Shown piece after piece: positions 53,792 through 64,000 of a stretch of DNA of 64,000 nucleotides. Position numbers and translations under genes: made by a program. The notes under the pieces were generated by a model. It saw only the letters and a program-made list of their open reading frames with translations. It searched no databases and was not told the DNA's origin. The stretch is from Gautieria morchelliformis (taxonomy: Eukaryota > Basidiomycota > Agaricomycetes > Gomphales > Gomphaceae): the NCBI GenBank assembly GCA_015179125.1, contig WHVA01000296.1, positions 62,001 through 126,000 on the forward strand, written 5' to 3'. Each line of letters starts with the position of its first letter. The stretch's first letter is position 1.

Positions 53792-55584
53792 ATGTCTCAG
53801 ACAGACACCTCGGTTACTAGTAGTATCCAGATAGTATCAGACGAGTACGTACTTACTGCATTCAGTGAGATGCAGAAGAACTTACCTACCTGAACTAGCT
53901 TTGCGTTCTTCTCTGTCACCGTCGCAACGCTTGGTATGCGTACATGTCCCCTGCCTAATTCCACGATGTCCATAACTTGTGCCACAGCACTGCTGATCTT
54001 CGACACTCTTCTCACAATGCCATCTGAGATCAGGTACATTTGGTGCAAGAACATCAAAATCGGCACCATTCTCTATTTATTCGCTCGTTACCCGCTTTTG
54101 GTCATGTTTCTTCTTGAGATATACGTCGATTTATCTAACATGTCCGTTGAGGTGATTACCAAGGTTCTCATATAACAACCCTGCTGATTTGAATGAGGAT
54201 CTAGTATGACTTTCATTTCTTATGAAGAAGCAACCTAGAGACTCATATGTCTGAAGGAAATGTAATAATATAACTCGTCTACATGATACTTTATTCGTCT
54301 CTACTGTGATTGGAATACAGGGTGAGTGATACTATGCATATATTTCTCAATTATAATTATTAACACAATTTACTTGTCTAGGCCTTCTGCTAGCTCGCAC
54401 GTATGCTATCTCCTTGCAGAATCAAAGAGTTTTGGGTGTTCTTGGGCTGCTTTTTCTTGGTGCTGTTAGCCCTGCAGTGGTATGTGCCTGTCCAGGCTTT
54501 ACATAAATAACATATGTTCACTTCACTGGATATAGTATATTACTGTTTTGGACAACTGCAATACCCCTGTGTCACAAGTTAATACATTGAATTTGTCAGT
54601 ATGGGCTAGGCATTTCTACCTAGGTTTATACTAAAAATTTCTCCAGGTGTAAGATATAGAGGCCCAGACTTGCCCAATCCATCTCTGAATACCATTGACA
54701 GTGTCTACCATTGGTAATGTTGCTGTAATCCTTTCCGACACTGGAGTGGTGATAGTAACCATTCTGAGCTCGATTGAAACCTTGAAGCTTTGGCAGAAAG
54801 GTGAAATTCGGGATAAGAAATCACTCATTAGTCTAGTGATTTACCAAGGTGAGTATACAACATATTACTTATATGTGTGGGTGGACATATCACTAATCTA
54901 CAGGTCAGGCTTTGTCAGATATGGGTATGGAATATTGTTCCTATGATATTTCATATATCTGATTCATATTCAGATTTGTGCTTACAATTATTTTGGCTAA
55001 TACTATCACAACAAAGGTATGGTTACTTATAAACCTGCTGAACTTCAGAGTTTACTTGGTGTTCTCTCTGAATTTAGGTGTTACGGGTATGTAAGGTATT
55101 GATCATTATAAAAAACTGGCTAATATCAGCTCCTTTAAAGCCAACCCTTGCTGGTATCTTAAGCTTTTTCCAGAACTGGTATATTCTCATCAAGTTAATA
55201 AGAAAGACATGATAATACTAACAGTGCACATACAGCTTGTCAACAATTATTATCTGTCGGTTCCATCTAACTCTCCAAGAGAGACACAGTGGACTTCACA
55301 GCCCCTCATTACCTACTCTTTCATTCTCCACCTTCGAAGCCGCCAGACAAAGTGTTCACAATGCCATAGTGGCTGAATTTGGGAACCCAGACTTGAGCCA
55401 CACTTTTAGTGCTGAGACCTTGGAGGACAATGTGGCTGTTCAGGAAAGCCAGCATGAAGAGGCTGGGACTGCTGGGATAGAGTCGTATGAGATTTCTTGG
55501 GCAACTGGATGTCCTAGTGATGTAGAAATGGTGGGGCCTATTGTCTCCAGTGAGCAGTTTCTGTCTTCTTCAGAAATTGGTTAA
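53792..55584 (+). CDS. DUF6533-type multi-pass membrane protein
   Basis: Start ATG at 53792 (MSQTDTSVTSSIQIVSDEY). Exon pieces then give the diagnostic DUF6533 block ALLIFDTLLTMPSEIRYIWC and KIGTILYLFARY (about 53985-54100), then hydrophobic helices LLLARTYAIS and VLGVLGLLFLGAVSPAVV (54385-54480). They continue with IGNVAVILSDTGVVIVTILS (54705-54765), LWQKGEIRDKKSLISLVIYQ, RFVLTIILANTITT (54973-55015) and the final exon with IICRFHLTLQERHSGLHSPS, ending in a TAA at 55582-55584. The C-terminal 90 residues are acidic and probably cytosolic. This family is greatly expanded in agaricomycetes; its function is unknown. At least six exons are implied, with boundaries I could not all fix, so frame integrity is not proven. 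Confidence 0.65.
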
Positions 55585-57470
55585 TGGTTCAGTAGTGTCT
55601 GGAAGAACAGCACAGTTTGATGACAGCATCCAAGCTAATGCATCCATCATAACTGCAATTCCAATACAAACCCCTCAGTAGTCAAGATGCAGAGACATAC
55701 ATTAACCATCCTGTTCTCCCCTTTCCCATCTAAGAATCTATGGCAGGACTCTGGAATTAGTTGCTGTAGAATATTTGGCTATCTACTCACTCTGGCCACC
55801 TAAGCATATTGTCAAAAAAACCATATATATATGCTGTGACACTTCGAATTTGACTGTGTTTGTAATTTATTCATTGAATTTTTGGAAATACTTATTGCCC
55901 AGATACTGATAAGTCTGAGTGAAGAGAGGGTTTGTTGTGTGTGGGCCACTCACATCCCACCCAACTATGACAAACATGCTTACCTCCATAGTTACAACTC
56001 CTCAAATTATTGTTAGATTTAAAAGAATTGATATAATTCTTTTATGCTCAGTGACTGGGGCTGCTGTGTTTGCCCCGATGCTCAATGTATGCATGTGCTG
56101 ACTAAGCTCAGTGAGACATGTCTATCAATGTTCGGTGTCGATCATATGATTGGGTCCATGAAGAGATGAGGCGAGTGTAGCAGAATGAGAGCTCCAAAGC
56201 TTTCACTTCTGGAGTAGTTTAGGGTAGACAGCAATAGTAAATGGTTAACGATGATTTGGAATATTTTATCTATAATTAAGTACTACAGCTATCAAACAAG
56301 CATTTCCAGGGTTAAACAGTATTTTCAGGATGATTTTATCATACATTCTCTAGTAGCTATTTATACTGTAATGTTCATAACTACTGGGATTCAAGATAGT
56401 GAGTGGATGGGTCGAAAGTCTGCATGTAGACAAGGGGGAGACTGCATGCAGTCATGAAACAATAAAAGGGATGGGGATATTCATATAGGTGAGAACTATT
56501 GGAATGGGGACCTGTACTTACTATACAAGGCTCCTGTCTACACGAGAGTAGGATAGTAATCAGTGGAGCATGTCATGGAGTAGAATAGAAAATAAAACTC
56601 TTGTTTCTCCTGTGTAGCATATATGCTGTCCTTGGCAATGCATTCACCATCTCTGTGCCTCTCCTTTGAAGCAGCTGTTCAATACATCTATTTAGAATGC
56701 TGTACACTAGTCATTCTGTAACTTCTGATGATCCTGCACAGTCTAGAATGCTCTGTGGTGTTAGGTCTCCATACCCTCTTACTGTTCATGTCCTGGTGCC
56801 TGTCGATGTCATCACTGGTGCCACTGCTGATACACAGCCACAGTGGACTGGTGTCCTTATCCATCTGCTAGATAAGATAGCCTCTTTGTTTGTTATGTTG
56901 TCTGACACCCGTGCATATATGCATCATGAAAAGCTCATTTCTTCTTGAATAATTTCTTTAAAACATTAGTTTCTTTTATGTATATAAAGTTGAGTGGATA
57001 GCATAATTTGTTAATTTAATCACAACAACAATGAGCAGCATGACACAGGCCTGGACATGGGCGTGGACAAACTCTGATGTCATCATTGCATGGTATGTGC
57101 ATGTTGTCCCTGTTGAGAATGAGCAAATCAAGTTTCTACATTGCCAAGTACTTATCACTAACAAGCCACAATCATTTCCTAACCATTCCCAACATCACAC
57201 CTACCTCCAGACACTATTCTGGCACATTCTGAGGTATATACCCATGTAGATATGACTCACCAACCCTGCATATCACACACATGCTCATCAAGCTGGTCCC
57301 TTTGGCCAGAGCCAGGTTCCTGGGCCGCTCGAGACTTAGAGGCTGGTGGGAAACTGAAATTTGAAACTTCATTTGCTTACCAATGGCATCCGGCTCACGT
57401 GGCTTCTTGCCATGTGGCAACTGAGATCAAACCTGTCTCTGGTCAACATGGAACATGGTATTGACCAGTT
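55585..57470. repeat. LTR-like repeat copy 2 and flanks
   Basis: 55985-56705 is collinear with 37345-37715 plus 38203-38485 and lacks the intervening 480 bp. The acaagggggaga tract (56438-56450) followed by a TG-starting sequence may be the polypurine tract/LTR junction of a retroelement. The rest (56706-57470) has no readable gene. Confidence 0.5.
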
Positions 57471-57745
57471 GATATAGGCAGCAGCACTCGCAGGCCAGCT
57501 GGCTGTGATTGTAGCCACTGAATATGTAGCGACCAATTACTTCAAAACCCCATATCACACTTCTATTCTGTCTGGCCAGGGCGGGTACAGGAACTACTCA
57601 ATGGGCATCTGGAGCATATCTGGCTCCTGCCAAGACTGTTGGGACAGTACAGCTCCAGTAGGCATGTTAGACGAGTCAGCTTCCACTTGGAAAGGGTGGA
57701 AGTCATCCAGGAATATGAGGATTGGAGCTGAGGTGATCACTAATA
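57471..57745 (+). pseudogene. PIF/Harbinger-like transposase fragment
   Basis: The plus frame reads TPYHTSILSGQG and, after a frame change, VQELLNGHLEHI. Together these recall the conserved N-terminal motif of fungal PIF/Harbinger DDE transposases. Only about 90 residues are recognisable and the frame is broken. Confidence 0.4.
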
Positions 57746-57833
57746 TTTGTTTCTTAAACTTATTGATATGGATTCTCCTTGGGTGACAACTTTTATTTAT
57801 TGTTGGGGTGAGTCACATCATATATTTTCCTTT

Positions 57834-58030
57834 TCAGTAGGAGTACTGCTTTAGCTTGTCAAAGGTGGCTTGCTCAGCTTCAGCCCAGATCAATGGGACA
57901 TCCTTCTTGGTCAGGTCGTAGAGGGTGAGGAAGTCCTGGATGAACTGTCGGTGGAAGTTTATGAAGGCAACAAAGGACTGCACTTTGCACTGGTTCTGAG
58001 GCACAGGCGACTCCGAGACACCTTTCATGT
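57834..58030 (-). pseudogene. Gypsy RT/RNase H connection fragment
   Basis: The minus frame reads KGVSESPVPQNQCKVQSFVA, FINFHRQFIQDF and LYDLTKKDVPLIWAEAEQAT, the segment between RT and RNase H of Ty3/gypsy pol. It is isolated and partial. Confidence 0.7.
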
Positions 58031-58199
58031 TTACACTGGAGGCATGGCAAAATTTCTCAAGTCAGGAAACCCACTGAAAGATTCTATGGTGTAAATACCC
58101 ATATTTACCTGTATTGCCATGAGGCAATACATAATACTTGGTAGCTTATATAGTGCCAGTGGGTCCATGAGGAGCCACTGTATAGTTCTTGCAGTTGAA

Positions 58200-58792
58200 T
58201 GACGTGATCAAGTAGTTCACGCAACAAACCCCAGCCCAGCCTAGTGACACCACAGCTGACACTACCTTAGGCTCAGAGCCCAAGGAAGTAGAAGACGGCA
58301 AAGTCATAGACCTCACCGCACCTGTCCTAGCACCAAGGGACGTAGACACCATCGACCACGTGTCACCGAGCGTGGACGAAGCAGACAAACAGGATGGGGA
58401 CAAGTCATGATCCCCATCCCACTCACCTGCTCACCCCCGCCTCTTGACAAGGGCAAAGGTCGAGCCAAATTGCCTTTAAGCAACGACAAAGGCTCAGCAT
58501 AGGACTGGACGTCATGACAAGTAAAGGACCGCAATGCAGCCCCTGGCTGAAAGATCGGAAAACCACTGTTCCTCCAAAGGAACAACCTCAAAAACAACGA
58601 GCACCTGACGACAGTCAGGACTCGGAATACTCGAGCTTGAGTCAAAAGAGCTCGAGGACAAACACCATTGATGAAACAACAGTAGCAGTGCGGCTGAATA
58701 ACCAGCTACAAGAAGCAACCCAGCGAATTGGACACACCGATGCAAGGAATGAGCAGATAGGCCGCGAGCTGGAAAACGTGGCAGATGGAATT
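58200..58792 (+). pseudogene. Gypsy-type gag fragment
   Basis: Plus-strand pieces VEDGKVIDLTAPVLAPRDVD (58288-58350) and NNQLQEATQRIGHTDARNEQ (58695-58755), in frames separated by stops, have the composition of gag N-termini of fungal gypsy elements. An LTR-like sequence related to 48567-48680 lies just upstream (near 58120-58190). The solo LTR at 58793 interrupts it. Confidence 0.45.
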
Positions 58793-59219
58793 TGTAAGGG
58801 CAACCCTGGCTGGTTGTGGAGATCACACTACCACACAACTGACAAGGGGAAATCCAAAGAGAAAAGTCTAAGGACCCCCAATGTTAGCGAGCCCGTATTA
58901 TACTACGCTGCGCAGCCAGGGACAACACTTGGCACCTGCCATCAACCCTGCATCCTCCCGACCTCCCTGACCCTTGATCAACCCTTGATGCCACCTATTA
59001 CGCGAGTCGCTTGATTTCCGACACTGTTCCGAGAGTGGAAGTCGGAAATTGGAGTGGAACTGGCAAGGCGAACAGAACTGGTGGAAGTTCTCCCAGAAGC
59101 GGAATCATTTCCGAAAGCGGAGGCGGAGATGGAATCGGAACTGGAAGCGGAGTCGGAAATGGAGTCGGAACTGGGTGTGGTGTCGGAACTGGAAATGGAA
59201 AACAGGGTGTCCCCTGACA
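58793..59219 (-). repeat. Solo LTR of the gypsy element 1 family with 5-bp target duplication
   Basis: TGTAAGGGCAACCCTGGC to TGTCCCCTGACA, 427 bp, flanked by GAATT on both sides (58788-58792 and 59220-59224). It lacks about 62 bp found in the other LTRs between two copies of ctgacaaggggaaatccaaa. That is either loss by recombination between short direct repeats or the ancestral form. Confidence 0.92.
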
Positions 59220-59353
59220 GAATTGCCGGCATAGTCACAACAGCATGCAGAGTCACTCACGGGTCTATGGGCCTTGCTGACCGAGTCCCATGCAGATGTG
59301 TGCCAGAGCAATACAGAGATTGCCAGTGTGAGAGCAACACTGCGAGCTCTTGA

Positions 59354-60389
59354 GTGTCAAGATTGGTTTTTAGGCGTTAATATCGGGTATTAGTGAACAC
59401 AGCGAATGCCCAAATAACTTGTGCGAATAAGTATGGCATTCGGCGAATAGGTGAACCAACAAATGTTCACAAGATAAGAGGGTTGCCCGAACGGAGCTCG
59501 CCCTATCTACAGTCGTAGCGAAATGGCCCATGGCACTTGACGATGTAACGTGCAAGGTGTCACGGAAGGGCTGTCTAAGTAGCGACAATCCCTTCGCCAG
59601 CGAAGGTGCTCCTTCGGAGACCTCCGCCGACAGCACAGAAAATAGTTCGAAGGCTAAGGTAACAAAGGTGAAGTATGAGAACTCACCAGTGATGCCTAAG
59701 TCCTCTGCTTGGTCGAAGATAGAAATCTCCAAGAGAAGGCTCAAGACGATGATCACAGGGAGGTCAAGTTTGCACAAGATGGACGACGTATGATAATTGA
59801 ACTGGGGAATATACATGCGAATGCAAACTACTTATATCAAATGCTCATAAGGTATCAGTGAATAGGAAAGAGGCTGTCACGAGTCAGGGTTGGATAGGGG
59901 TGCGCAGTCATGATACAACATAGATGAAATAAACATACAATAGAGTGAGAGAAGAGGGAGAACATGAAACAATGGAGAGTGAAGGTGGTGAAGGCACCTA
60001 TGTACGAAATCATGTCTTGGGGCATGCATATACACCGCCCTGCATGGGTTCTTCATCTACTGGGTTGATCCCACACGACCTACGGGTAGGACGTCCCGCA
60101 AACGCACCCTGCTCATATGAACACCAAAAGGGGGTTGGATCGAGAGGCTGATGGAGCTACTGATGAGCCATCATGCCGGGTAGGGATGTCGATCGTGATT
60201 TGATGGTGTGCCTGCTGGCAAATGATGCGAGCAGCGAATGGCTGTTTGGCGAAATGCGAGGAAGGGTGAACGGAGATGACATAGGGGAGGAGTGGTCGAG
60301 GTGGAGGGCGAAGCCGAGCAAACATGGGGGAGGAGTGGCGAAAGGGGAAATGGGGATAACAAGGTGCAGGAAATACACAAGTCATGGCA
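59354..60389 (+). repeat. Dispersed 1.03-kb repeat, copy 2
   Basis: Collinear with 3655-4687; starts gtgtcaagattggttttt and ends near gtcatggca. See copy 1. Confidence 0.75.
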
Positions 60390-61265
60390 ATCCGATTATC
60401 AGAGCACCATCGAAAGAGGGTTGAGCAGAGGAGGTGATAGGCCCAGCGATGACTGCCAAGTCAGTCCAAAGACATCAATCGTGCGTTGACGGCGTGGCTA
60501 TGGTAATTGGCGCGAACAGTGAGAATCGGTTGCCAAACACGGCAATGGCGATCGGAACGAACACGGAGGTGGAGTGAGAAATGGGAGAACAGAGCATCTG
60601 AGTATGAAAAATAAACGCGTCATGACAGAGGACAAGAACGAATGCCACTGCCATGAACGCTCACACCGAACGACAGACAGCCGGTGCAAAAGCACAGCTG
60701 AGGATGTTGTAAACTGGTATATACTACTTCATCTCTTTACTATGTCAGCGCTGCCTGTGTTGCGAACCGGCATCTTCCCAGGCCTATCTGCATTAGGATA
60801 CACCTATCTAGTTCCCACTCCGCAGTCCCCTGACCAAGCGCTTGCATATCCATCATTGTATAAGTAGCTAGCTCCATAGTTACAACAAATTCATCGGTTT
60901 TTAGCCCATTCACTCACACAGTTGAGTCTGGTTGAGCAAGTTAACAGTGTCCTCGCTAGTGTTTCATCTCTCATGCATTGCACTTCATGTCCCCTTCCGT
61001 CTGTCTCAGTCTCCCTCCTTGCACCCTTATAACAGAGGAGCAGTGCAAGGCACACGCCCGGCAATGAATGCTGCTGCTGAAAATCCTGTCCATGCAGGAT
61101 GTATGGTTCAGGAATGAACCGAAGAACCAAGGGACCTACACGGCCCTAGCGAAGGATGGCAAAACCACCCAATAGGCGATACGCGAGCAGGTGGCTTTGG
61201 AGATTAACTCCGAATACACAGCCGTGAGCCTGGAGCTCGAAGTAGAACACTGGCAATAGAAGGAG
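60390..61265 (+). other. LTR-like start region, no gene recognised
   Basis: 60860-60955 (tgtataagtagctagc, cattcactcacacagttgag, gttaacagtgtcctcgc) parallels 35985-36090. It is likely the TATA/transcription-start part of a retroelement LTR, with a gag-like coiled-coil ORF following at 61266. Confidence 0.4.
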
Positions 61266-61655
61266 GTGCAGGCCGCCCATCGCTATACGCATGCCCTGGA
61301 GCTGCGCAGACAGCACGCCGAAGAGGTGGTGAATCGAGCGCAGGCCACCCAGCTACTGAACGAACAGCAGGAACGTGTTGTTAAGGAAGCCAGACAGGCA
61401 CACTCCGCTCTCTTGAGCAGACTACAGGCCCAGAATGCAGGGTTGACAGGGGATGCCCAACATCAATCCCTGCGAAGCAGTGAGCAGATAGATACTGCCA
61501 CGCCACATGCAGCTGTGCAGCTGTGCGAAAGGTCCGTTGCCTTGACCTTCAGTCAAGGCATCCTGGACCACCCACAGGAGCCATATGATGGTGTCACACG
61601 GACTGTCATTCCTTCTCAGCCTTTATCCCAATTCGGCCTGATTAATAGAAGCTAG
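61266..61655 (+). CDS. Coiled-coil ORF, probably retroelement gag remnant
   Basis: The 129-codon frame reads ALELRRQHAEEVVNRAQATQ, LLNEQQERVVKEARQAHSAL and LSRLQAQNAGL, a long heptad-like helix, then a less ordered tail. The preceding sequence (61140-61265) continues the same kind of helix in frame (SEYTAVSLELEVEHWQ) but with a TAG just before. Position after an LTR-like start region suggests a gag-like structural protein of an unclassified element. Confidence 0.4.
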   Translation: MQAAHRYTHALELRRQHAEEVVNRAQATQLLNEQQERVVKEARQAHSALLSRLQAQNAGLTGDAQHQSLRSSEQIDTATPHAAVQLCERSVALTFSQGILDHPQEPYDGVTRTVIPSQPLSQFGLINRS

Positions 61656-61987
61656 TCTATAGAAGTGAAGGGCGACAAGCAAGGTAACCTACCGCGAGGT
61701 TACTCGTTTCGCTGAGGTTTGGGGGGAGAGGTTTTTGTCAGCCAAAGACCGAACTGCGGAAGTTGCCGACCAGGCAGGAACTTCCGGTTGCAGGTCCCTG
61801 GGGGCATGCAACCCACAACACGTCCATACATGACGTGATTGTGTGGGGAGCGAGGACGTGGCAGGCCATACTACCACCCCTTAATCCGGTGCGTAGCAGC
61901 GGACCGGGAGTATGGCGGCCAGTAATTGCGCCCCCCAAAGGAGGATTGTGCACACGGAGAAAGGTGCTGATATGATGTAAACCTATG

Positions 61988-63000
61988 TATTAGCTCAAGT
62001 GAAGATTCTGACGTAGTTGTGACATGCGTGAAGTGAGAGAGGAAACAGAGTCATACAATTCGCTGATAAAGTTGGGAAGGCTCTCTTCGATCTGTCTCCA
62101 GTACAGGAGAAACACCGTTGATGACCATCTCCCTATTACCATGACAATCCAAGGGTCAACGCCCATGAGTAGCAGGTGAGATGTGCCACCGATTCTAAAG
62201 CCGTGACCCAAGATGGGTTTGAGAGTGCTGGAGGACCAAGACTCATTGCAACGTTCCAAGAACAATGTCTTAGTCATAGGAGCCCAACCACCATCAGCAG
62301 TTTCAAAGGCGAAAAGGGGTGCGTGTGACGGCACCCTGGCATTGCAACGCAGATGGTGATCGAATGCCATGGACGGGGAACTACCTTCAGTAATGTCTAT
62401 GAGCTGCAAGTCATCACCCAGTGCTCACTTAGTTTTCGTGTAAGGGATGTGGATCGTCGTGAATATGCGGCCTTGTTTCGCCACACCACATGTGATAGTG
62501 GTAGAGCGAGATACATGGAATATGGGGTCAAATGCATTACAAGAAGGGATTGTCAGCTCAGCCAAGTGGCAGCAGGACCAGAAGGCGATGGTTGCCACAG
62601 CAAAGACAGCTGAGTCAAAGGGGTTCGTCAGGTCTAGAGTGTCACGCAAGTGGTTTAGGTGTGCTAATGTGACAGTGTCGCATGTTTTGCAGGAAGAAGA
62701 CAACAGTGCTGCATTGGTGGCCCCTTTCTTGGCCAGAGTGAGGAGTCCGCCTCCATGCCAAGGTGCGTCGTTCAATTGGTGCCAGCAGTGTAGGCCGGCC
62801 AGCCACGTCGAGATGCAAGATTCACTGACTGAGCCAGCACCACAGTTAGTGACGAACAAGGACAAGAGTATTTCGGATGCGGGCATGCGAGCAGCTTCAG
62901 GTAGGTTGATCGAGTCACAGTATTGGTTAAACCTCAGGATGCCGGTGCCCCAGCCACGGCGGGTGTTGGTGACAACTCCGTTCACACAAACTTGGTGCAT
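61988..63000 (-). pseudogene. Tyrosine recombinase of a DIRS-like retrotransposon
   Basis: One frame, apart from a single TGA at 62425-62427, gives about 335 codons. The N-terminal SAM-like part (WGTGILRFNQYCDSINLPEA, ILLSLFVTNCGAGSVSESCI) is followed by the catalytic domain. That includes SCCHLAELTIP, IHIPYTKTK, the H-x-x-R box GHGFRIGGTSHLLLMGVDPW, GRW and the Tyr-containing LLYWRQIEESLPNF. These enzymes integrate circular cDNA. The first catalytic Arg expected in C-R-L-x-E-L is a His (codon at 62566-62568). The R-to-H change and the stop suggest an inactive copy. RNase H just upstream (63256-63723) supports DIRS rather than a Crypton. Confidence 0.75.
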
Positions 63001-63255
63001 ACGCGCTATGTGCTCAGGTGGGAAGGACTTATGATATGTGAGAGAATGGTCAATTGAATACGGTGTTAGCCATGAGGTGGCACGATCAGCGGCAAGAACA
63101 TGAGTACGGAAGACAGATGGAGCAAGAAAATTTTGGGATCACGCGACGCTCATGGTTTGCATTGGCGTGCAGGATGCGGTAAGGGGGTGTCGTCGGATAC
63201 CTCCCCTCCTGCACGTAACAGGCCGGCACAATGCCCAGCCTGGATCTCTCTTCTT

Positions 63256-63784
63256 CTAAGCATAAACAAGGAATGTTGGAAGCTCCTCTGGGAGGGCAAA
63301 GGTGGGATGGAGACACATGTCCAGCGGGCCCATCTCACCGCGAGAGATGGGGTCCGCCCTGTTCTCTGCCGAGGGCACATATTTGAGATCAAGAGAAATG
63401 TTGACAGGTTCAAGAAGCAATGAGATGCGGCGGATGGCGCTATTGCGTTGGGGGTTGCGTGAGCGTCCCCTGGCTAGTGCGAAGATGACACCGGTGTTGT
63501 CACTATTGACCCTGACGTGTGAGTCAGAAATGCCCTGGGATCGGATCCACAGAGCCGCGATCTCGACGGCTATCGTCTCCGCCCAGCTGATGTCACGCCC
63601 TTTGCGGTCCCGGCCTGCGCTCAGATGCCAAGCTGCCCACTTGCCTTCGACGGTGAGGCCTACCCCCCAAGACGTCGAGGCGTCGACCCAGATTTCTCGG
63701 TCCACGACGGTGCGGGGAAGCAATGAGCGGGAAAGGCGGAGGATATCTATCCACCATTCGAGGTCCGACCGGACTCGTCTTTAG
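63256..63784 (-). pseudogene. RNase H domain of the DIRS-like element
   Basis: Reads LEWWIDILRLSRSLLPRTVV, REIWVDASTSWGVGLTVEGK, WAETIAVEIAALWI, VRVNSDNTGVIFALARGRSR, and YVPSAENRADPISRGEMG, with the RNase H acidic residues (D in WVDAS, E in WAETIAVE, D in NSDN, D near the end). A TAA at about 63780 interrupts the link to reverse transcriptase, which would lie to the right. Beyond 63784 only weak traces (FIGRDTAPYLRRSLK) are visible and the window ends. Confidence 0.75.
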
Positions 63785-64000
63785 GGAGCGCCGGAGATAG
63801 GGTGCCGTATCGCGGCCGATGAAGTCGACGACGTTGGCGGCGTTGCTTGCAGGTCGGGGTGCCCAGAGGTTCCACTTGGGTAAGACGGCGGGGCCATTTT
63901 AAGAGAGTTTCACCTGCAACTACGCTAGGTAGGTGGAGGCGAAGGAAAAGGAATGCTCTGGTAAAATGTCTTTCTGTTATTTATAGCGAGGGGTTACCTA

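Noticed and set aside
1..64000. CRISPR arrays, operons, tRNA or rRNA genes
   Set aside because: No regularly spaced repeats of CRISPR type, no tRNA B-box with matching cloverleaf, no rRNA sequence; gene structure is eukaryotic.

Overview
The window looks like a repeat-rich accessory or subtelomere-like stretch of an agaricomycete (mushroom-forming basidiomycete) nuclear chromosome. Evidence: genes split by short GT-AG introns of about 47-80 bp, a MUB1/samB-type MYND protein, a DUF6533-type membrane protein, a Plavaka-type (CACTA-like) transposon, chromodomain Ty3/gypsy elements, hAT elements and a DIRS-like tyrosine-recombinase retroelement. No bacterial, organellar, tRNA, rRNA or CRISPR feature was seen.

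Layout. 1-1.2 kb: decayed Ulp1-type SUMO-protease gene lacking its catalytic cysteine. 2.8-4.7 kb: a long fold-back repeat and a 1.03-kb dispersed repeat with a second copy at 59.4-60.4 kb. 4.7-11.7 kb: mostly repeat debris, including an MYND-finger fragment joined to an LRR/F-box-like repeat. 11.7-13.9 kb: an open 3' half of a Plavaka-type transposon gene and a small two-exon gene. 15.0-18.3 kb: the MUB1/samB homologue (minus strand). 18.9-19.8 kb: a Pro/His-rich unknown gene. 22.4-31.2 kb: a three-copy direct array (A, B, C) of an unknown gene; A is open, B and C are decayed. Copy B is split by a 1.69-kb hAT-like element with 8-bp target duplications. That element carries a MUB1 exon fragment and a nested, intact-looking two-exon gene. 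31.3-32.9 kb: a RING-H2 ubiquitin ligase gene whose eight exons are frame-consistent. 34.3-35.6 kb: a pseudokinase ORF running into a truncated copy of the same hAT-like family. 38.7-51.5 kb: a nest of hAT and at least three gypsy elements. 53.8-55.6 kb: a DUF6533-type gene. 55.9-61.7 kb: LTR, gag and transposase fragments and a solo LTR with 5-bp target duplication. 61.9-63.8 kb: DIRS-like RNase H and tyrosine recombinase.

The host genes best supported are MUB1 and the RING-H2 ligase, plus the DUF6533 gene; in yeast MUB1 works with a ubiquitin ligase, but nothing in the sequence links these neighbours functionally. The most striking theme is mobile DNA picking up and spreading pieces of one host gene: MUB1 exon-3 fragments appear at three other places in this 64 kb, twice inside hAT-like termini. 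Two paralogous empty sites in array copies A and C confirm one of the insertions. All calls were made by eye from the sequence; homology statements rest on remembered family motifs, not searches.
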